A stretch of 64,000 nt of DNA. It comes from JACQGZ01 sp050695215 (GTDB lineage Bacteria; Sysuimicrobiota; Sysuimicrobiia; Sysuimicrobiales; Humicultoraceae). The stretch spans positions 29,485 through 93,484 of the forward strand of contig JBOGSD010000068.1 in assembly GCA_050695215.1 (NCBI GenBank), given 5' to 3'. This document shows, piece after piece, positions 53,627-62,506 of this stretch (position 1 is its first letter; every line of letters starts with the position of its first letter). A model generated the notes under the pieces. It was not told where the DNA came from. It made no database searches and saw nothing but the letters and a program-made list of their open reading frames with translations. Made by a program: the position numbers and the translations under genes.

Positions 53627-54418
53627 TCAGCGGAAGGTCCAGAGGAACACGGCCAGCCCCGCCACCCAGCAGTAGAGCGCAAAGAGCAGGAACCGCCCGC
53701 GGCGGATCCACGCCAGCAGCCAGCGGATCGCGATCATGCCGAACAGCGCGGAGACCGCGAATCCCACGGCCAGCTCGGCCGGCGCATAGCCCAGCGCGAA
53801 GGCCTCGCCCAGATCGCGCAGCGCGAACAGCCCGGCCGCCACGAGCGCCGGGATGGCCATCAAGAAGGAGAGGCGCGCCGCCTCTTCCCGGCTCATGCCG
53901 CTCCAGACGGCGGTGGCGATGGTGAGGCCGGAGCGGGAAATCCCGGGGACGATCGAGATGCCCTGCGCCACGCCCAGGACGGCCGCGTCACGCAGGCGCG
54001 CGTCCACCATGCGCCGCCCGCCGCGCTCCCGGGCAAGCACCAGGATCAGGCCGGTGACCATCAGTTGGGCCGCCGTCCCCCGCACCGACGAGAACATCCG
54101 CTCGAACGGCGCCTGGAAGACGAGACCGATCAGAGCGGTCACCGCGGTGGCGATGATGAGGAGCCAGGCCACCCGCCGATAGGCGCCGTCCGTCCCGTCT
54201 CCCGGGCGCCCCAGCCCCGCCCGCACGAGGCGGCGCACCTCCGGCCAGAAGAGCACGATCGCCGCCAGGGCGGTGCCCAGATGCAGCACGGCTTCGAGGA
54301 CGACCCCGGGCCTGGGCAGGCGCAGGAAATGCGCGGCGAAGACGAGGTGGGCGGAACTGCTGACGGGGAGGAATTCGGTGAGACCCTGAATGATGCCGAG
54401 GATGATCATCTGCGCCAT
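53627..54418 (-). CDS. uppP: Undecaprenyl-diphosphatase UppP/BacA
   Basis: 263 residues, about seven or eight membrane segments. The catalytic motifs are ILGIIQGLTEFLPVSSSAHLVF and GISIVPGISRSGLTIATAV. Recycles the peptidoglycan lipid carrier. Starts 181 bases after rnj, with a palindromic element between. Confidence 0.95.
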   Translation of the reverse strand: MAQMIILGIIQGLTEFLPVSSSAHLVFAAHFLRLPRPGVVLEAVLHLGTALAAIVLFWPEVRRLVRAGLGRPGDGTDGAYRRVAWLLIIATAVTALIGLVFQAPFERMFSSVRGTAAQLMVTGLILVLARERGGRRMVDARLRDAAVLGVAQGISIVPGISRSGLTIATAVWSGMSREEAARLSFLMAIPALVAAGLFALRDLGEAFALGYAPAELAVGFAVSALFGMIAIRWLLAWIRRGRFLLFALYCWVAGLAVFLWTFR

Positions 54419-54525
54419 GCGCTGCTCCGACGAGAAGTTCGGCGAACTCCGACGATTTCAGTACGATCTTAGCCGATTCGCCGACCGATGACCTTCTCCC
54501 TCTGGCTCTAGAGTCCACCTCTGGT

Positions 54526-54592
54526 GATGAGGGGGTCTGGGTCGGGGCGGCCGAACTACGAGCTCACGGCATCCCTCCCCCACCCCCTCATC
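54526..54592. repeat. Palindromic element A with conserved 13-nt loop
   Basis: Outer arms GATGAGGGGGT (54526-54536) and ACCCCCTCATC (54582-54592) pair perfectly. The apical stem GCCG/CGGC encloses the loop AACTACGAGCTCA (54554-54566). It lies eight bases beyond the rnj stop. The same loop occurs in elements B and C. Confidence 0.75.
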
Positions 54593-54599
54593 CCTATAG

Positions 54600-56336
54600 T
54601 CAGACCTCTACCACCATGGGGAGGATCATCGGTTGACGCTTCGTCCGCTCGTACAGAAACCGGCTGAGATCCTCACGGATGGCGCTCTTCACCGCGGCCC
54701 AATCGGTGCCGTGCGTCTTCTGGAGCCGCTTCATCGTCTCTCCAACGCGCTCGCGGACCTCGGCCAGCAGCGGTTCGGCTTCACGCATGTAGACGAAGCC
54801 GCGGGAGACCACGTCGGGGCCGCTGATGATCTCGCCGGAGGCCTGGTCCAATCCCAGCAGGACGATCACGATGCCGTCGCGGGCGAGGTGCTGCCGGTCC
54901 CGCAGGACGACGGCACCCACGTCGCCGACCCCCAGCCCGTCCACGAGGACGTTCCCGGCGGCCAGCCGCCCGGCGATGCGGGGATGCGCGCCGATCTCGA
55001 AAATACTGCCGTTCTCCCCCACCAGGATGCGCGAGGAGGGGATCCCCGTCTGGGCGGCGAGGCGGCTGTTCTGGACCAGCATCCGGTACTCCCCGTGCAC
55101 CGGAATGAAGACCTGCGGGCGCAGCAGGTTGGTCATCAACTTCAGCTCTTCCGCGGCGCCGTGCCCCGAGACGTGGACGCCGCTCTCCCGGCCGTAGACC
55201 ACCTCTGCGCCGCGGCGGAAGAGATTGTCGATGGTCCGCGAGACCACCGCTTCGTTTCCGGGAATCGCCGACGCCGAAAAGATCACCGTATCCCCGCGCT
55301 TGAGGGTGAGCGCCCGGTGGGTCCCCGCGGCCACCCGGGAGAGCCCCGCCAGCGGTTCTCCCTGGCTGCCGGTGATCAGAATGATCACGCGCCGATCGGG
55401 GAGGTGGCGCGCTTCCTCCACCGTGGCCAGCAGGCCGGGCGGGGCCTTGAGGTGACCGGTCGCCTGGGCGATGCGCACGCTTTGCTCCATCGACCGGCCG
55501 ACCACCCCCACCCGCCGGTCGGTGGAAGCGGCCAGATCGATCACTTGCTGCAGGCGGTGCACGTTGCTGGCGAAGGTGGTGACGATGACCCGGCCGCGGC
55601 GGCCCGCCACCTGCCGGGCCAGCCCCTCACCGGCCACCCGTTCGGACGGCGTGTAGCCGGACCGCTCACTGTTCGTGCTGTCCAACAACAGGGCCGTCAC
55701 GCCCGCCTCGCCCACCTCGGCGAGACGGGCCACGTCGGTGGGCCGTCCGTCCACCGGCGTCTGATCGAACTTGAAATCGCCGCTGACCACGACCGTCCCC
55801 CCGCTCGCCCGGACGACCACGGCGGCGGCGCCGGGAATGCTGTGGCTGACGCGCACCAGCTCGACCCGGAAGGGGCCGAGGGTCACCTCCTCCCGGTAGC
55901 CGGTCGGCCGCCAGCGCGCCTCTCGTCCGCGCTCGGCGGCGCGCTCCTTCGCCAGGGCCACCGTCAACGGCGAGCCGATGACCACCGGCTGTTGGTGTTC
56001 CAGCAGGAAGGGCAGCGCCCCGATGTGGTCCTCGTGGCCGTGGGTGAGCACGACCCCGTGCAGGCGGACGCGCTGGGAGGCGATGAGGGAGAAGTCGGGG
56101 ATGACGAGGTCGATGCCCAGCAGTTCCTCTTCGGGGAAGCGCAGCCCGGCATCGATGAGGAGGGCGTCCCCTCCTGCCTGAATGAGGGTGGCGTTCTTGC
56201 CGATCTCTCCCAGACCGCCCAGGGCGACGATCTGCAGCCGGCCGCGCCCGCTCTTCGGGGGCTTAGCCTGGTCGGGGCCGGTGCCGCGCGGCGCAGCGCC
56301 CTTCCGGGTCCGTTTGAGGGAACGGGTTGCGGTCAT
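54600..56336 (-). CDS. rnj: Ribonuclease J
   Basis: 578-residue metallo-beta-lactamase/beta-CASP nuclease with 5' exo- and endoribonuclease activity. GGLGEIGKNATLIQAG at the N-terminus, VVLTHGHEDHIGALPF (metal site), SIPGAAAVVV, GDFKFDQTPVDG, LLLDSTNSERSGYTPSE (beta-CASP motif A region) and HVSGHGAAEELKLM. The C-terminal dimerisation domain is present. The start overlaps the udg stop (ATGA). Confidence 0.96.
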   Translation of the reverse strand: MTATRSLKRTRKGAAPRGTGPDQAKPPKSGRGRLQIVALGGLGEIGKNATLIQAGGDALLIDAGLRFPEEELLGIDLVIPDFSLIASQRVRLHGVVLTHGHEDHIGALPFLLEHQQPVVIGSPLTVALAKERAAERGREARWRPTGYREEVTLGPFRVELVRVSHSIPGAAAVVVRASGGTVVVSGDFKFDQTPVDGRPTDVARLAEVGEAGVTALLLDSTNSERSGYTPSERVAGEGLARQVAGRRGRVIVTTFASNVHRLQQVIDLAASTDRRVGVVGRSMEQSVRIAQATGHLKAPPGLLATVEEARHLPDRRVIILITGSQGEPLAGLSRVAAGTHRALTLKRGDTVIFSASAIPGNEAVVSRTIDNLFRRGAEVVYGRESGVHVSGHGAAEELKLMTNLLRPQVFIPVHGEYRMLVQNSRLAAQTGIPSSRILVGENGSIFEIGAHPRIAGRLAAGNVLVDGLGVGDVGAVVLRDRQHLARDGIVIVLLGLDQASGEIISGPDVVSRGFVYMREAEPLLAEVRERVGETMKRLQKTHGTDWAAVKSAIREDLSRFLYERTKRQPMILPMVVEV

Positions 56337-56896
56337 GGGCGCCCGCCGAGCCCCCGCAACTGCGGGCGGATCTTGCGGGCATCCGCGCGCAGGGTCTCCC
56401 GCGCCATGCCGTACAACGCCGCCGCGGGATGGTAGAGAGGAAGGATCGTCCGGCCCTCCAGGTGGATGGCCCGCCCGTGCACCGCCGAGAGCTTCGCCGC
56501 CGGATCGAACGCCGCCAGGGCATGCGCGCCCAGCGTGAGGATCAGACGCGGCCGGAGGATCGCCAGTTGCTCCTCCAGCCAGTGCCGGCAGGCGGCGGCT
56601 TCATCGGGGCGAGGGGCACGGTTGGGACCTGCCCTGCGGTCGGTGGGGTGAGACTTCACGACGTTGGTGATGTAGATCTCGTCGCGGCGGAGCCCCGCCT
56701 CGGCGAGCAGGTCGTCCAGGACGCGGCCGGCGGCGCCGACGAAGGGGCGGCCCTGCTCATCTTCCCGGCGGCCGGGGCCTTCCCCAACGACCATCACCGT
56801 GGCCGTGGCCGGTCCCTCCCCCGGCACGGCCTTGAGGCGCGTCCGCCACAACCGACAGCGCCGGCAGCGGCGGATCTGCTCATGCAGGGCGGTGAT
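56333..56896 (-). CDS. Type 4 uracil-DNA glycosylase with one Fe-S cysteine replaced
   Basis: About 187 residues. MVVGEGPGRREDEQGRPFVG (uracil site) and LPLYHPAAALY (second active-site motif) define family 4 UDG. CRRC near the N-terminus and AAACRHW supply three cysteines, but the usual Cys of the VKCRPP block is Ser here (NVVKSHPTDRRAG), so the 4Fe-4S cluster lacks one standard ligand. No ATG/GTG/TTG precedes the CRRC motif back into dapA; I set the start at ATC 56896 (ITALHEQIRRCRRC), with CTG 56887 equally possible. Removes uracil from deaminated DNA. Confidence 0.75.
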   Translation of the reverse strand: MTALHEQIRRCRRCRLWRTRLKAVPGEGPATATVMVVGEGPGRREDEQGRPFVGAAGRVLDDLLAEAGLRRDEIYITNVVKSHPTDRRAGPNRAPRPDEAAACRHWLEEQLAILRPRLILTLGAHALAAFDPAAKLSAVHGRAIHLEGRTILPLYHPAAALYGMARETLRADARKIRPQLRGLGGRP

Positions 56897-56931
56897 CGCC
56901 TGGGACCGCGCCGCCTGCGAACGAGGCCGGA

Positions 56932-57825
56932 TTAGACCGCGACAGGCAGAAGGGACAACTCTGCCAGCACAGCGTGGATCTGCTCCTGCTCCTTCGGCGT
57001 GGCCTCCACGAGCGGCAGCCGGGGCGCGCCGGCGTCGAACCCCGCCAACCGCAGGGCGGCCTTCAGCGGCACCGGGTTGGTGGTGATGAAGAGGACCTTG
57101 AAAAGCGGCCACAGCCGCAGGTGCAGCGAGAGCGCAGCGGCCGTGTCACCGGCAGCAAACGCGCGGATCATCTTCCCGATCTCCTCGCCGGCCAGATGGG
57201 AGGCGACGCTGACCACGCCCGTCCCGCCGACCGCCAGCATCGGCAGGGTCAGGCTGTCGTCGCCGGAGTAGATCAGAAAACCCGCGGGAGTGCGCTTGCG
57301 CACGTCAGAGGCCTGGTCGAGGCTGCCGGAGGCTTCTTTGATCCCGACGATGTTCGGCACTTCGGCGAGCCGCGCCACGGTCTCGGGGAGGCAGTTCACC
57401 CCCGTCCGGCCGGGGATATTGTAGAGCATCACCGGCAGGGAGGTGGATTCGGCGACCGCGCGAAAGTGCGCGTAGAGCCCATCCTGGCTGGGGCGGTTGT
57501 AGTAGGGATTGACCAGCAGGATGCCGTCGGCGCCCGCGCGCGCCGCGTCTTTGGTCAAATGGATCGAATGGGCGGTGTCGTAGGTCCCCGTCCCGGCGAT
57601 CACCTTGGCCCGCTCCCCCACCGCCTCTTTGACGATCCGGAAGAGCCTGACCTTCTCCTCGTCGGAGAGCGTCGGTGATTCGCCCGTCGTGCCGGCGACC
57701 ACCAGACTCTCGCTCCCGTGCGCGGCCAGCCGGCGCGCCAGTTCTCCCGCCCGCCGTTCATCGAGCCGCCCCTCCCGATCGAAGGGCGTGGCCATCGCGG
57801 TGATGACGTTGCCGAACTGCGTCAT
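56932..57825 (-). CDS. dapA: 4-hydroxy-tetrahydrodipicolinate synthase
   Basis: 297 residues. Condenses aspartate semialdehyde with pyruvate, the first lysine-specific step. ITAMATPF, VAGTTGESPTLSDEEK, NPYYNRPSQDGLYAHF (catalytic Tyr), YNIPGRTGVN and IVGIKEASG (Schiff-base lysine) are all present. Start 57825 (MTQFGNVITAM) has GAGGAAGGA upstream. Follows lysC by 62 bases of repeat-rich spacer. Confidence 0.96.
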   Translation of the reverse strand: MTQFGNVITAMATPFDREGRLDERRAGELARRLAAHGSESLVVAGTTGESPTLSDEEKVRLFRIVKEAVGERAKVIAGTGTYDTAHSIHLTKDAARAGADGILLVNPYYNRPSQDGLYAHFRAVAESTSLPVMLYNIPGRTGVNCLPETVARLAEVPNIVGIKEASGSLDQASDVRKRTPAGFLIYSGDDSLTLPMLAVGGTGVVSVASHLAGEEIGKMIRAFAAGDTAAALSLHLRLWPLFKVLFITTNPVPLKAALRLAGFDAGAPRLPLVEATPKEQEQIHAVLAELSLLPVAV

Positions 57826-57837
57826 GGTCCTTCCTCC

Positions 57838-57908
57838 ATGTCTCCGGGAGCCATCTGCTTCCGGGTATCGGGGAGCATGCTGCTGCACTATCCGGGAGCC
57901 TCCTGCTC
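57838..57908 (-). repeat. Degenerate tandem repeat (about 3 units) across the lysC stop and the dapA leader
   Basis: Three imperfect units of about 23-26 bp on the minus strand with cores GAGCAGGAGGCTCCCGGATA (containing the lysC 3' end), GCAGCAGCATGCTCCCCGAT and GAAGCAGATGGCTCCCGGAG. The last one ends just before the dapA ribosome site. Confidence 0.55.
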
Positions 57909-59135
57909 GGAGGCCACCTGTTCACCCAACCCGAACTCGTCGTGCAGCGCCCGCAGCGCCCGCTCCATCTGCTCCCGCCGGACCAGGCAAGAGATCGTCG
58001 TGTGGGAGTCCGCGGTCTGGAGGATCTCCGCCTCGGCCGCCGCCAGGGCCTTCACCACCCTGGCCATCACCCCGGGGACGCCGCGCATCCCCGCGCCGAT
58101 GATGGAGACCTTGGCGCACGGGCCGGTGATGGACACCTCGTACCCCTCGTCTCGGAGCAACCCGACGGCCCGCGGGGAGTCATCCTCTCTTACGGTGAAC
58201 GCGAGCACGTCGGGCATCAGCGTGATCAGGTCGATGCTGATCCCTTCGGCGGCCAGCCGGCCCAGCGCCGTCAGGGGAGGGGTGAGGGTTTCGCCCGCCG
58301 CCCGCCGCAGCCTCAGCTGCACGACGTCAGGCAAGTGAGCCAGCGCGATCACCGGGCGGCCGTCGCTGATCGGGACGCCCAGTTCAGGTCCGCGCACAAG
58401 CAGCGTGCCTCCGGTCCGTCCGGACCCCATCCGGCGGATGACCACCCGCACGTCGTGCTCGCGACCGATGTCCGCGGCCCGCGGGTGGATCACCCTGGCG
58501 CCGAGGGCCGCCATCTGCGAGACCTCATCATAGGAGATCTGCGTGATGACGCGTCCCGTAGGCACAACTTTGGGATCGGCGGTCATGACTCCTTCCACAT
58601 CCTTGTAGATCTCCACGAGACCAGCCGGCAGCGCCGCGCCCAGGGCGATGGCCGTGGTGTCGCTGCCCCCGCGGCCCAGCGTCGTCACCTCCTGTTCCGC
58701 GGTCACGCCCTGAAACCCCGCGACGACGGTGATCCGCCCGGCGGCCAGGTGGCGGCGGATGGGCCCGGGATCGATGTGCAGGATGCGGGCCTGCCCGAAG
58801 TCGCCCGTGGTCTGGATGCCGGCCTGCGAGCCGGTCAGCGCGATCGCGGCGGCGCCGGCCCGCTCGAGCGTGTGCGTCAGCAGCGCCGTGGAGATGATCT
58901 CGCCGCAGGAAAGCAGGAGATCCAGCGTGCGGGGGGAGACGTCACGGTCCTCCCGTGTGGCCAGACCGATCAGCGTATCGGTGGCGTAGGGGTCGCCCTC
59001 CCGGCCGATGGCCGATGCCACGACCACGACCGGCGTGCCTTCGCGGCGGGTGGCGATGACCTGGGCGGCGACCTCCTCCCGCCCCTGCGGCGTCGCCAGC
59101 AGCACGCCGCCGTACTTCTGGACGATTACAGACAT
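57888..59135 (-). CDS. lysC: Aspartate kinase with ACT domains
   Basis: 415 residues. Catalytic domain then two ACT repeats (from about residue 265). IVQKYGG, GRGGSDTTAIALGAAL, EIYKDVEGVMTADPKVV and ALGARVIHPRA are recognised. The ACT region (VSIIGAGMRGVPGVMARVVKAL) indicates feedback control by lysine or threonine. The usual KFGGTSV start motif reads KYGGVLLAT, so Thr-Ser is replaced. Start 59135 or GTG 59141; placed between asd and dapA as in the Bacillus dapG operon. Confidence 0.92.
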   Translation of the reverse strand: MSVIVQKYGGVLLATPQGREEVAAQVIATRREGTPVVVVASAIGREGDPYATDTLIGLATREDRDVSPRTLDLLLSCGEIISTALLTHTLERAGAAAIALTGSQAGIQTTGDFGQARILHIDPGPIRRHLAAGRITVVAGFQGVTAEQEVTTLGRGGSDTTAIALGAALPAGLVEIYKDVEGVMTADPKVVPTGRVITQISYDEVSQMAALGARVIHPRAADIGREHDVRVVIRRMGSGRTGGTLLVRGPELGVPISDGRPVIALAHLPDVVQLRLRRAAGETLTPPLTALGRLAAEGISIDLITLMPDVLAFTVREDDSPRAVGLLRDEGYEVSITGPCAKVSIIGAGMRGVPGVMARVVKALAAAEAEILQTADSHTTISCLVRREQMERALRALHDEFGLGEQVASEQEAPG

Positions 59136-59175
59136 CGGCACCGCACTCCTCGGTGAGCCGCTGCCACCCTCACGC

Positions 59176-60240
59176 TCAGGTGCGCGCCGCCGCCCGCGGC
59201 AGCAGCCGCTGGGCCAGGAGCGTCTCGGCGATCTGCACCGCGTTGAGCGCGGCGCCCTTGCGCAGGTTATCGCCCGCGGCCACGAAGAGCAGGCCGGTGG
59301 GCGATGTGGGATCCCGGCGCATCCGCCCTACTAGCACCTCGTCCCGCCCGGCGCTGAGCAGGGGGGTGGGGAAGCGGCCCTCCTGCGGCGCGTCGACCAC
59401 GTCCACGCCGGGGCTGGCGGCGAGGATCCGCCGCGCCTCCTCCGGAGTCAGCGGGCGCTCGAGATCCAGGTGGACGGCCACGGTGTGCCCCACGAGCACC
59501 GGCACACGCATGGTGGTAGGGAGGACGGGGAAGTCCGCCTCCATGATCTTGTGCGTCTCGGCCACGATCTTCAGTTCTTCCTCGGTGTAGCCGTCCTCGC
59601 CCCACTTCCACTGCGGCAGCACGTTGAAGGCAAGCGGATGCGCGGTCCCCGCCGCGGCCTCAATGCGCCCGCGATGGCCGACCTGCAGCGCCTCGGGGTC
59701 GGCCAGCAGCGCCCGGGTTTGCTCCAGCAAGGCGCGGACGTTGTCGGCACCGCCTCCCGAGACGGACTGGTAGGTCGCCACCACCGCCCGCCGGATCCCC
59801 ACCGCCCGGTGCAGCGGGTGGAGGGCCATCACCAGGGTGATCGCCGTGCAGTTGGGGTTGGCAATGACGCCCTGATGAGTCGCCAGGACGTGTGCGTTCA
59901 CTTCGGGGACGACCAGCGGCACCCGGGGATCGAGCCGCCAGGTGGAAGAGTTGTCGATGGCCACACCGCCGGCTGCAGCGACGCCCCAGGCAAACTGCCG
60001 GCTGGCGTCATCGCCGCCGGCGAAGAGGACGATCTCCTCCCCGGCCAGGGCGCCCGCGCTGGACTCCTCGATCTCGATCTCGTTGTCTCTGAAAGGGAGA
60101 CGGCGACCGGCTGATCGTGCCGTGGCGAAGAGTCGGAGGCTCCTCGCAGGGAAGCGGCGCTGTTCCAGGACGCTGACCATCTCCCGGCCGACCGCACCGG
60201 TCGCTCCGACAACCGCAACCGCCAATCCATCCCCAGCCAC
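59176..60240 (-). CDS. asd: Aspartate-semialdehyde dehydrogenase
   Basis: 354 residues. NADPH motif AVVGATGAVGREMVSVLEQR, active-site cysteine in VIANPNCTAIT, and LPQWKWGEDGYTEEELKIVAET with the substrate-binding region. GTG start. Makes aspartate semialdehyde for dapA. The C-terminus is normal. It lies 168 bases downstream of the enolase-superfamily gene, beyond a tandem repeat. Confidence 0.96.
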   Translation of the reverse strand: MAGDGLAVAVVGATGAVGREMVSVLEQRRFPARSLRLFATARSAGRRLPFRDNEIEIEESSAGALAGEEIVLFAGGDDASRQFAWGVAAAGGVAIDNSSTWRLDPRVPLVVPEVNAHVLATHQGVIANPNCTAITLVMALHPLHRAVGIRRAVVATYQSVSGGGADNVRALLEQTRALLADPEALQVGHRGRIEAAAGTAHPLAFNVLPQWKWGEDGYTEEELKIVAETHKIMEADFPVLPTTMRVPVLVGHTVAVHLDLERPLTPEEARRILAASPGVDVVDAPQEGRFPTPLLSAGRDEVLVGRMRRDPTSPTGLLFVAAGDNLRKGAALNAVQIAETLLAQRLLPRAAART

Positions 60241-60354
60241 GATGCCGCTCCTTCGTCAGGCAGGAAGAAAACGTCGTCTGCTTCTTCGGTATCTTGACCT
60301 GTGAAGGTTCGCGGTGTCGTCGGTTCTTTCCTTGCCTCTCCTCACAGCCCCGGC

Positions 60355-60423
60355 GCCCCTCCTTACACGTAGCGGCGGCCCCTCCTTACACGTACCGGCG
60401 GCCCCTCCTTACACGCGCCGGCC
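60355..60423 (-). repeat. 23-bp tandem repeat (3 units) at the stop of the enolase-superfamily gene
   Basis: Three contiguous 23-bp units starting at 60355, 60378 and 60401. The minus-strand core GTGTAAGGAGGGG carries a stop codon joined to a Shine-Dalgarno-like tract. The most upstream unit provides the real stop codon of the gene (60409-60411). Confidence 0.85.
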
Positions 60424-61530
60424 CCCTGCCACGCTGAAGAGCGGCTCCCCGAGGACTTCCCCCTCGACCTCCACCCCGAGGCCCGGTCCCTGAGGCGGGG
60501 CGCCGATCCCCCGCTGCGACCGCGGCTGCCCCCCGGCGATGTGTTCCTCGACCCAGTCGTTCATGAACGAGACGGTGAAGAGCAGCTCAGGACGGACGCT
60601 CGCCGCCAGCTGGCTGATCGCCGCCGTGGCCACATCGCCGCCCCACGTATCCTCGATGGTCAACGAGATCCCTAGCGCCTCCGCCAGGTCGCGGATCATA
60701 CGAGCCCTGCTGAGTCCTCCGACGCGACTGATCTTCAGGTTGATCCCGCCGGCGCCTCCCTCCCGGACCGCCGCCAGGAACGATGGCACGTCGGTAACCA
60801 CTTCGTCGTAGATCATCGGCAGCGAGGTCACCGCCCGCACGGCAGCGCACTCGGCCAGCGTCGGACAAGGCTGCTCCAGGAAAACACGCGGGAAGTCTTC
60901 CAGCAGCCTCGCCGCGACAATGGCGTCCTGCACGCGCCATCCGCCGTTGGCGTCAGCGATGATGAGGTCTTCCTCGTCCGTCACCTCGAGCACGCGCCGC
61001 ACCCGCTCGGCATCATCCTGCGGTCTCCCTCCGACTTTCAGTTGGAATCTGTGCATCCCTTCGGCGCGACGCTCCCCCACGTAGTCTGCCATCTCGGCGG
61101 GCCTCCCTAACGGCACCGCGATATAGAGCGGGAAGCTCTCCTGGCATCGGCCGCCCAGGAGCGTCGCCAGGGATTGCCCCGTCGCCTTCCCCAAGATGTC
61201 CCAGCAGGCGATATCTACTGGACTCTTCGCGTATCCGTGCCCCGCCAGCGCGCCCTCCATCCGGGCATGGACCTCGGCCAGGTTTCGCGGATCGGCCCCG
61301 ATCAGGGCAGGTGCGATCTCGCGCAGGGCCGCGCGGGCGCCCTCCGCGAACGCCGGCAGGTAGGTCGGGCCCAGCGGGCAGACCTCCCCCCACCCGGTCA
61401 GCCCCTCATCGGCCGTGACACGGACGACCGTCGAGGGAAGGGCGCGCACGACGCGGCCGCCGGACATGGCGTATTCGCCATGGACGTAGTGCAGGTCATA
61501 CCCGAAGAGGTCGATCTGGTGGATTCGCAC
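60409..61530 (-). CDS. Mandelate racemase/muconate lactonizing enzyme family protein
   Basis: 373 residues of the enolase superfamily. The N-terminal capping domain is followed by the barrel with GHGYAKSPVDIACWDILGK, the RFQLKVGG lysine, metal ligands in IIADANGGW, FLEQPC and IYDEVV, and GGINLKISRVGGLSRA plus EDTWGGD. This resembles the proline-betaine/hydroxyproline epimerase or dehydratase groups, but the substrate cannot be decided. Inserted between dapB and asd, so an amino-acid substrate is plausible. Confidence 0.82.
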   Translation of the reverse strand: MRIHQIDLFGYDLHYVHGEYAMSGGRVVRALPSTVVRVTADEGLTGWGEVCPLGPTYLPAFAEGARAALREIAPALIGADPRNLAEVHARMEGALAGHGYAKSPVDIACWDILGKATGQSLATLLGGRCQESFPLYIAVPLGRPAEMADYVGERRAEGMHRFQLKVGGRPQDDAERVRRVLEVTDEEDLIIADANGGWRVQDAIVAARLLEDFPRVFLEQPCPTLAECAAVRAVTSLPMIYDEVVTDVPSFLAAVREGGAGGINLKISRVGGLSRARMIRDLAEALGISLTIEDTWGGDVATAAISQLAASVRPELLFTVSFMNDWVEEHIAGGQPRSQRGIGAPPQGPGLGVEVEGEVLGEPLFSVAGGRRV

Positions 61531-61552
61531 TCGTTCCTCCTTGACACGGAGG

Positions 61553-62362
61553 TTAGGGCTCGAGCAGCTTCTCCAGCCCGTAGACGAGTCCAGAGAGCGT
61601 CATCACCCGCCGGATCGCCAGGAGCAGCCCCGGCATGAAGGACTCCTCGGTGAAGGAATCGTGGCGGATTGTGAGGGCCTGGCCGGGTCCGCCGAAGATG
61701 ACCTCCTGGTGGGCGACCAACCCGGGCAGACGTACGCTGTGGACGCGCACCCCGCTCACGGTGCCGCCGCGGGCGCCGGCGGCAGTCTCCTCTTCCTGCA
61801 CCTTCGGCGCGGGGGCGTCGCCGCGGGCGTCGGCGATCATCTGCGCGGTCTTGGCCGCCGTGCCGGAGGGGGCGTCGCGCTTACGATCGTGGTGCAGCTC
61901 GATGACCTCGACGTGGGGGAAGTGACGCGCGGCGGCGCGGGCGAACTGCATCATCAGCACCGCCCCCAGGGCAAAGTTCGGGGCGATGACGGCCCCCACC
62001 CGGCGGGCCTCGCATAACCCCGTCAGGTCCTGCACGTCCTGCGACGCCAGGCCGGTGGCACCGATCACCGGCCGGATGGACCGGGCGATGGCGGCCCGCG
62101 CATGGGCCACCGCACCGGCCCCGGGGGCGAACTCCACCAGCACAGCCGGACGCGCCCGTTCGAAGAGCGCCTCCAGGTCATCGTCGATGACCACGTCCAG
62201 CGCAGAGAGCCCGGCGACGAGACCGGCGTCCTCCCGGAGGGCGCGGCTGCGGCCCAGGGCGCCCACCAGCGTCAGGGTGCGATCCCCGGCGATGGCGCGC
62301 ACCGCCGCGCGGCCCATCCGGCCGGCCGCGCCGCTGACCACCACGCGGATGGGAACCGTCAC
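61553..62362 (-). CDS. dapB: 4-hydroxy-tetrahydrodipicolinate reductase
   Basis: 269 residues. NAD(P)H motif VVVSGAAGRMGRAAV, IGATGLASQDV, APNFALGAVLMM and the signature ELHHDRKRDAPSGTAAKT. GTG start. Its product feeds DapL, encoded 52 kb away in the same window. Confidence 0.96.
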   Translation of the reverse strand: MTVPIRVVVSGAAGRMGRAAVRAIAGDRTLTLVGALGRSRALREDAGLVAGLSALDVVIDDDLEALFERARPAVLVEFAPGAGAVAHARAAIARSIRPVIGATGLASQDVQDLTGLCEARRVGAVIAPNFALGAVLMMQFARAAARHFPHVEVIELHHDRKRDAPSGTAAKTAQMIADARGDAPAPKVQEEETAAGARGGTVSGVRVHSVRLPGLVAHQEVIFGGPGQALTIRHDSFTEESFMPGLLLAIRRVMTLSGLVYGLEKLLEP

Positions 62363-62382
62363 CCCGGGGACGGTGACCTCTC

Positions 62383-62451
62383 AGGCTGAGGAGGCCACCC
62401 TCAGAAACCGAACTACGAGCTCACGGTTTCCTCTGGTGGCCTCCTCAGCCT
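62383..62451. repeat. Palindromic element B with conserved 13-nt loop
   Basis: Outer arms AGGCTGAGGAGGCCACC (62383-62399) and its exact complement (62435-62451), 17 bp. The inner stem GAAACCG/CGGTTTC encloses the loop AACTACGAGCTCA (62411-62423), identical to element A. Lies 21 bases upstream of dapB. Confidence 0.8.
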
Positions 62452-62506
62452 CACACGCGCACGATCGTCGCTCGTGACGCGCTGGCCGCGTGAGGGTCTG
62501 CACGCC

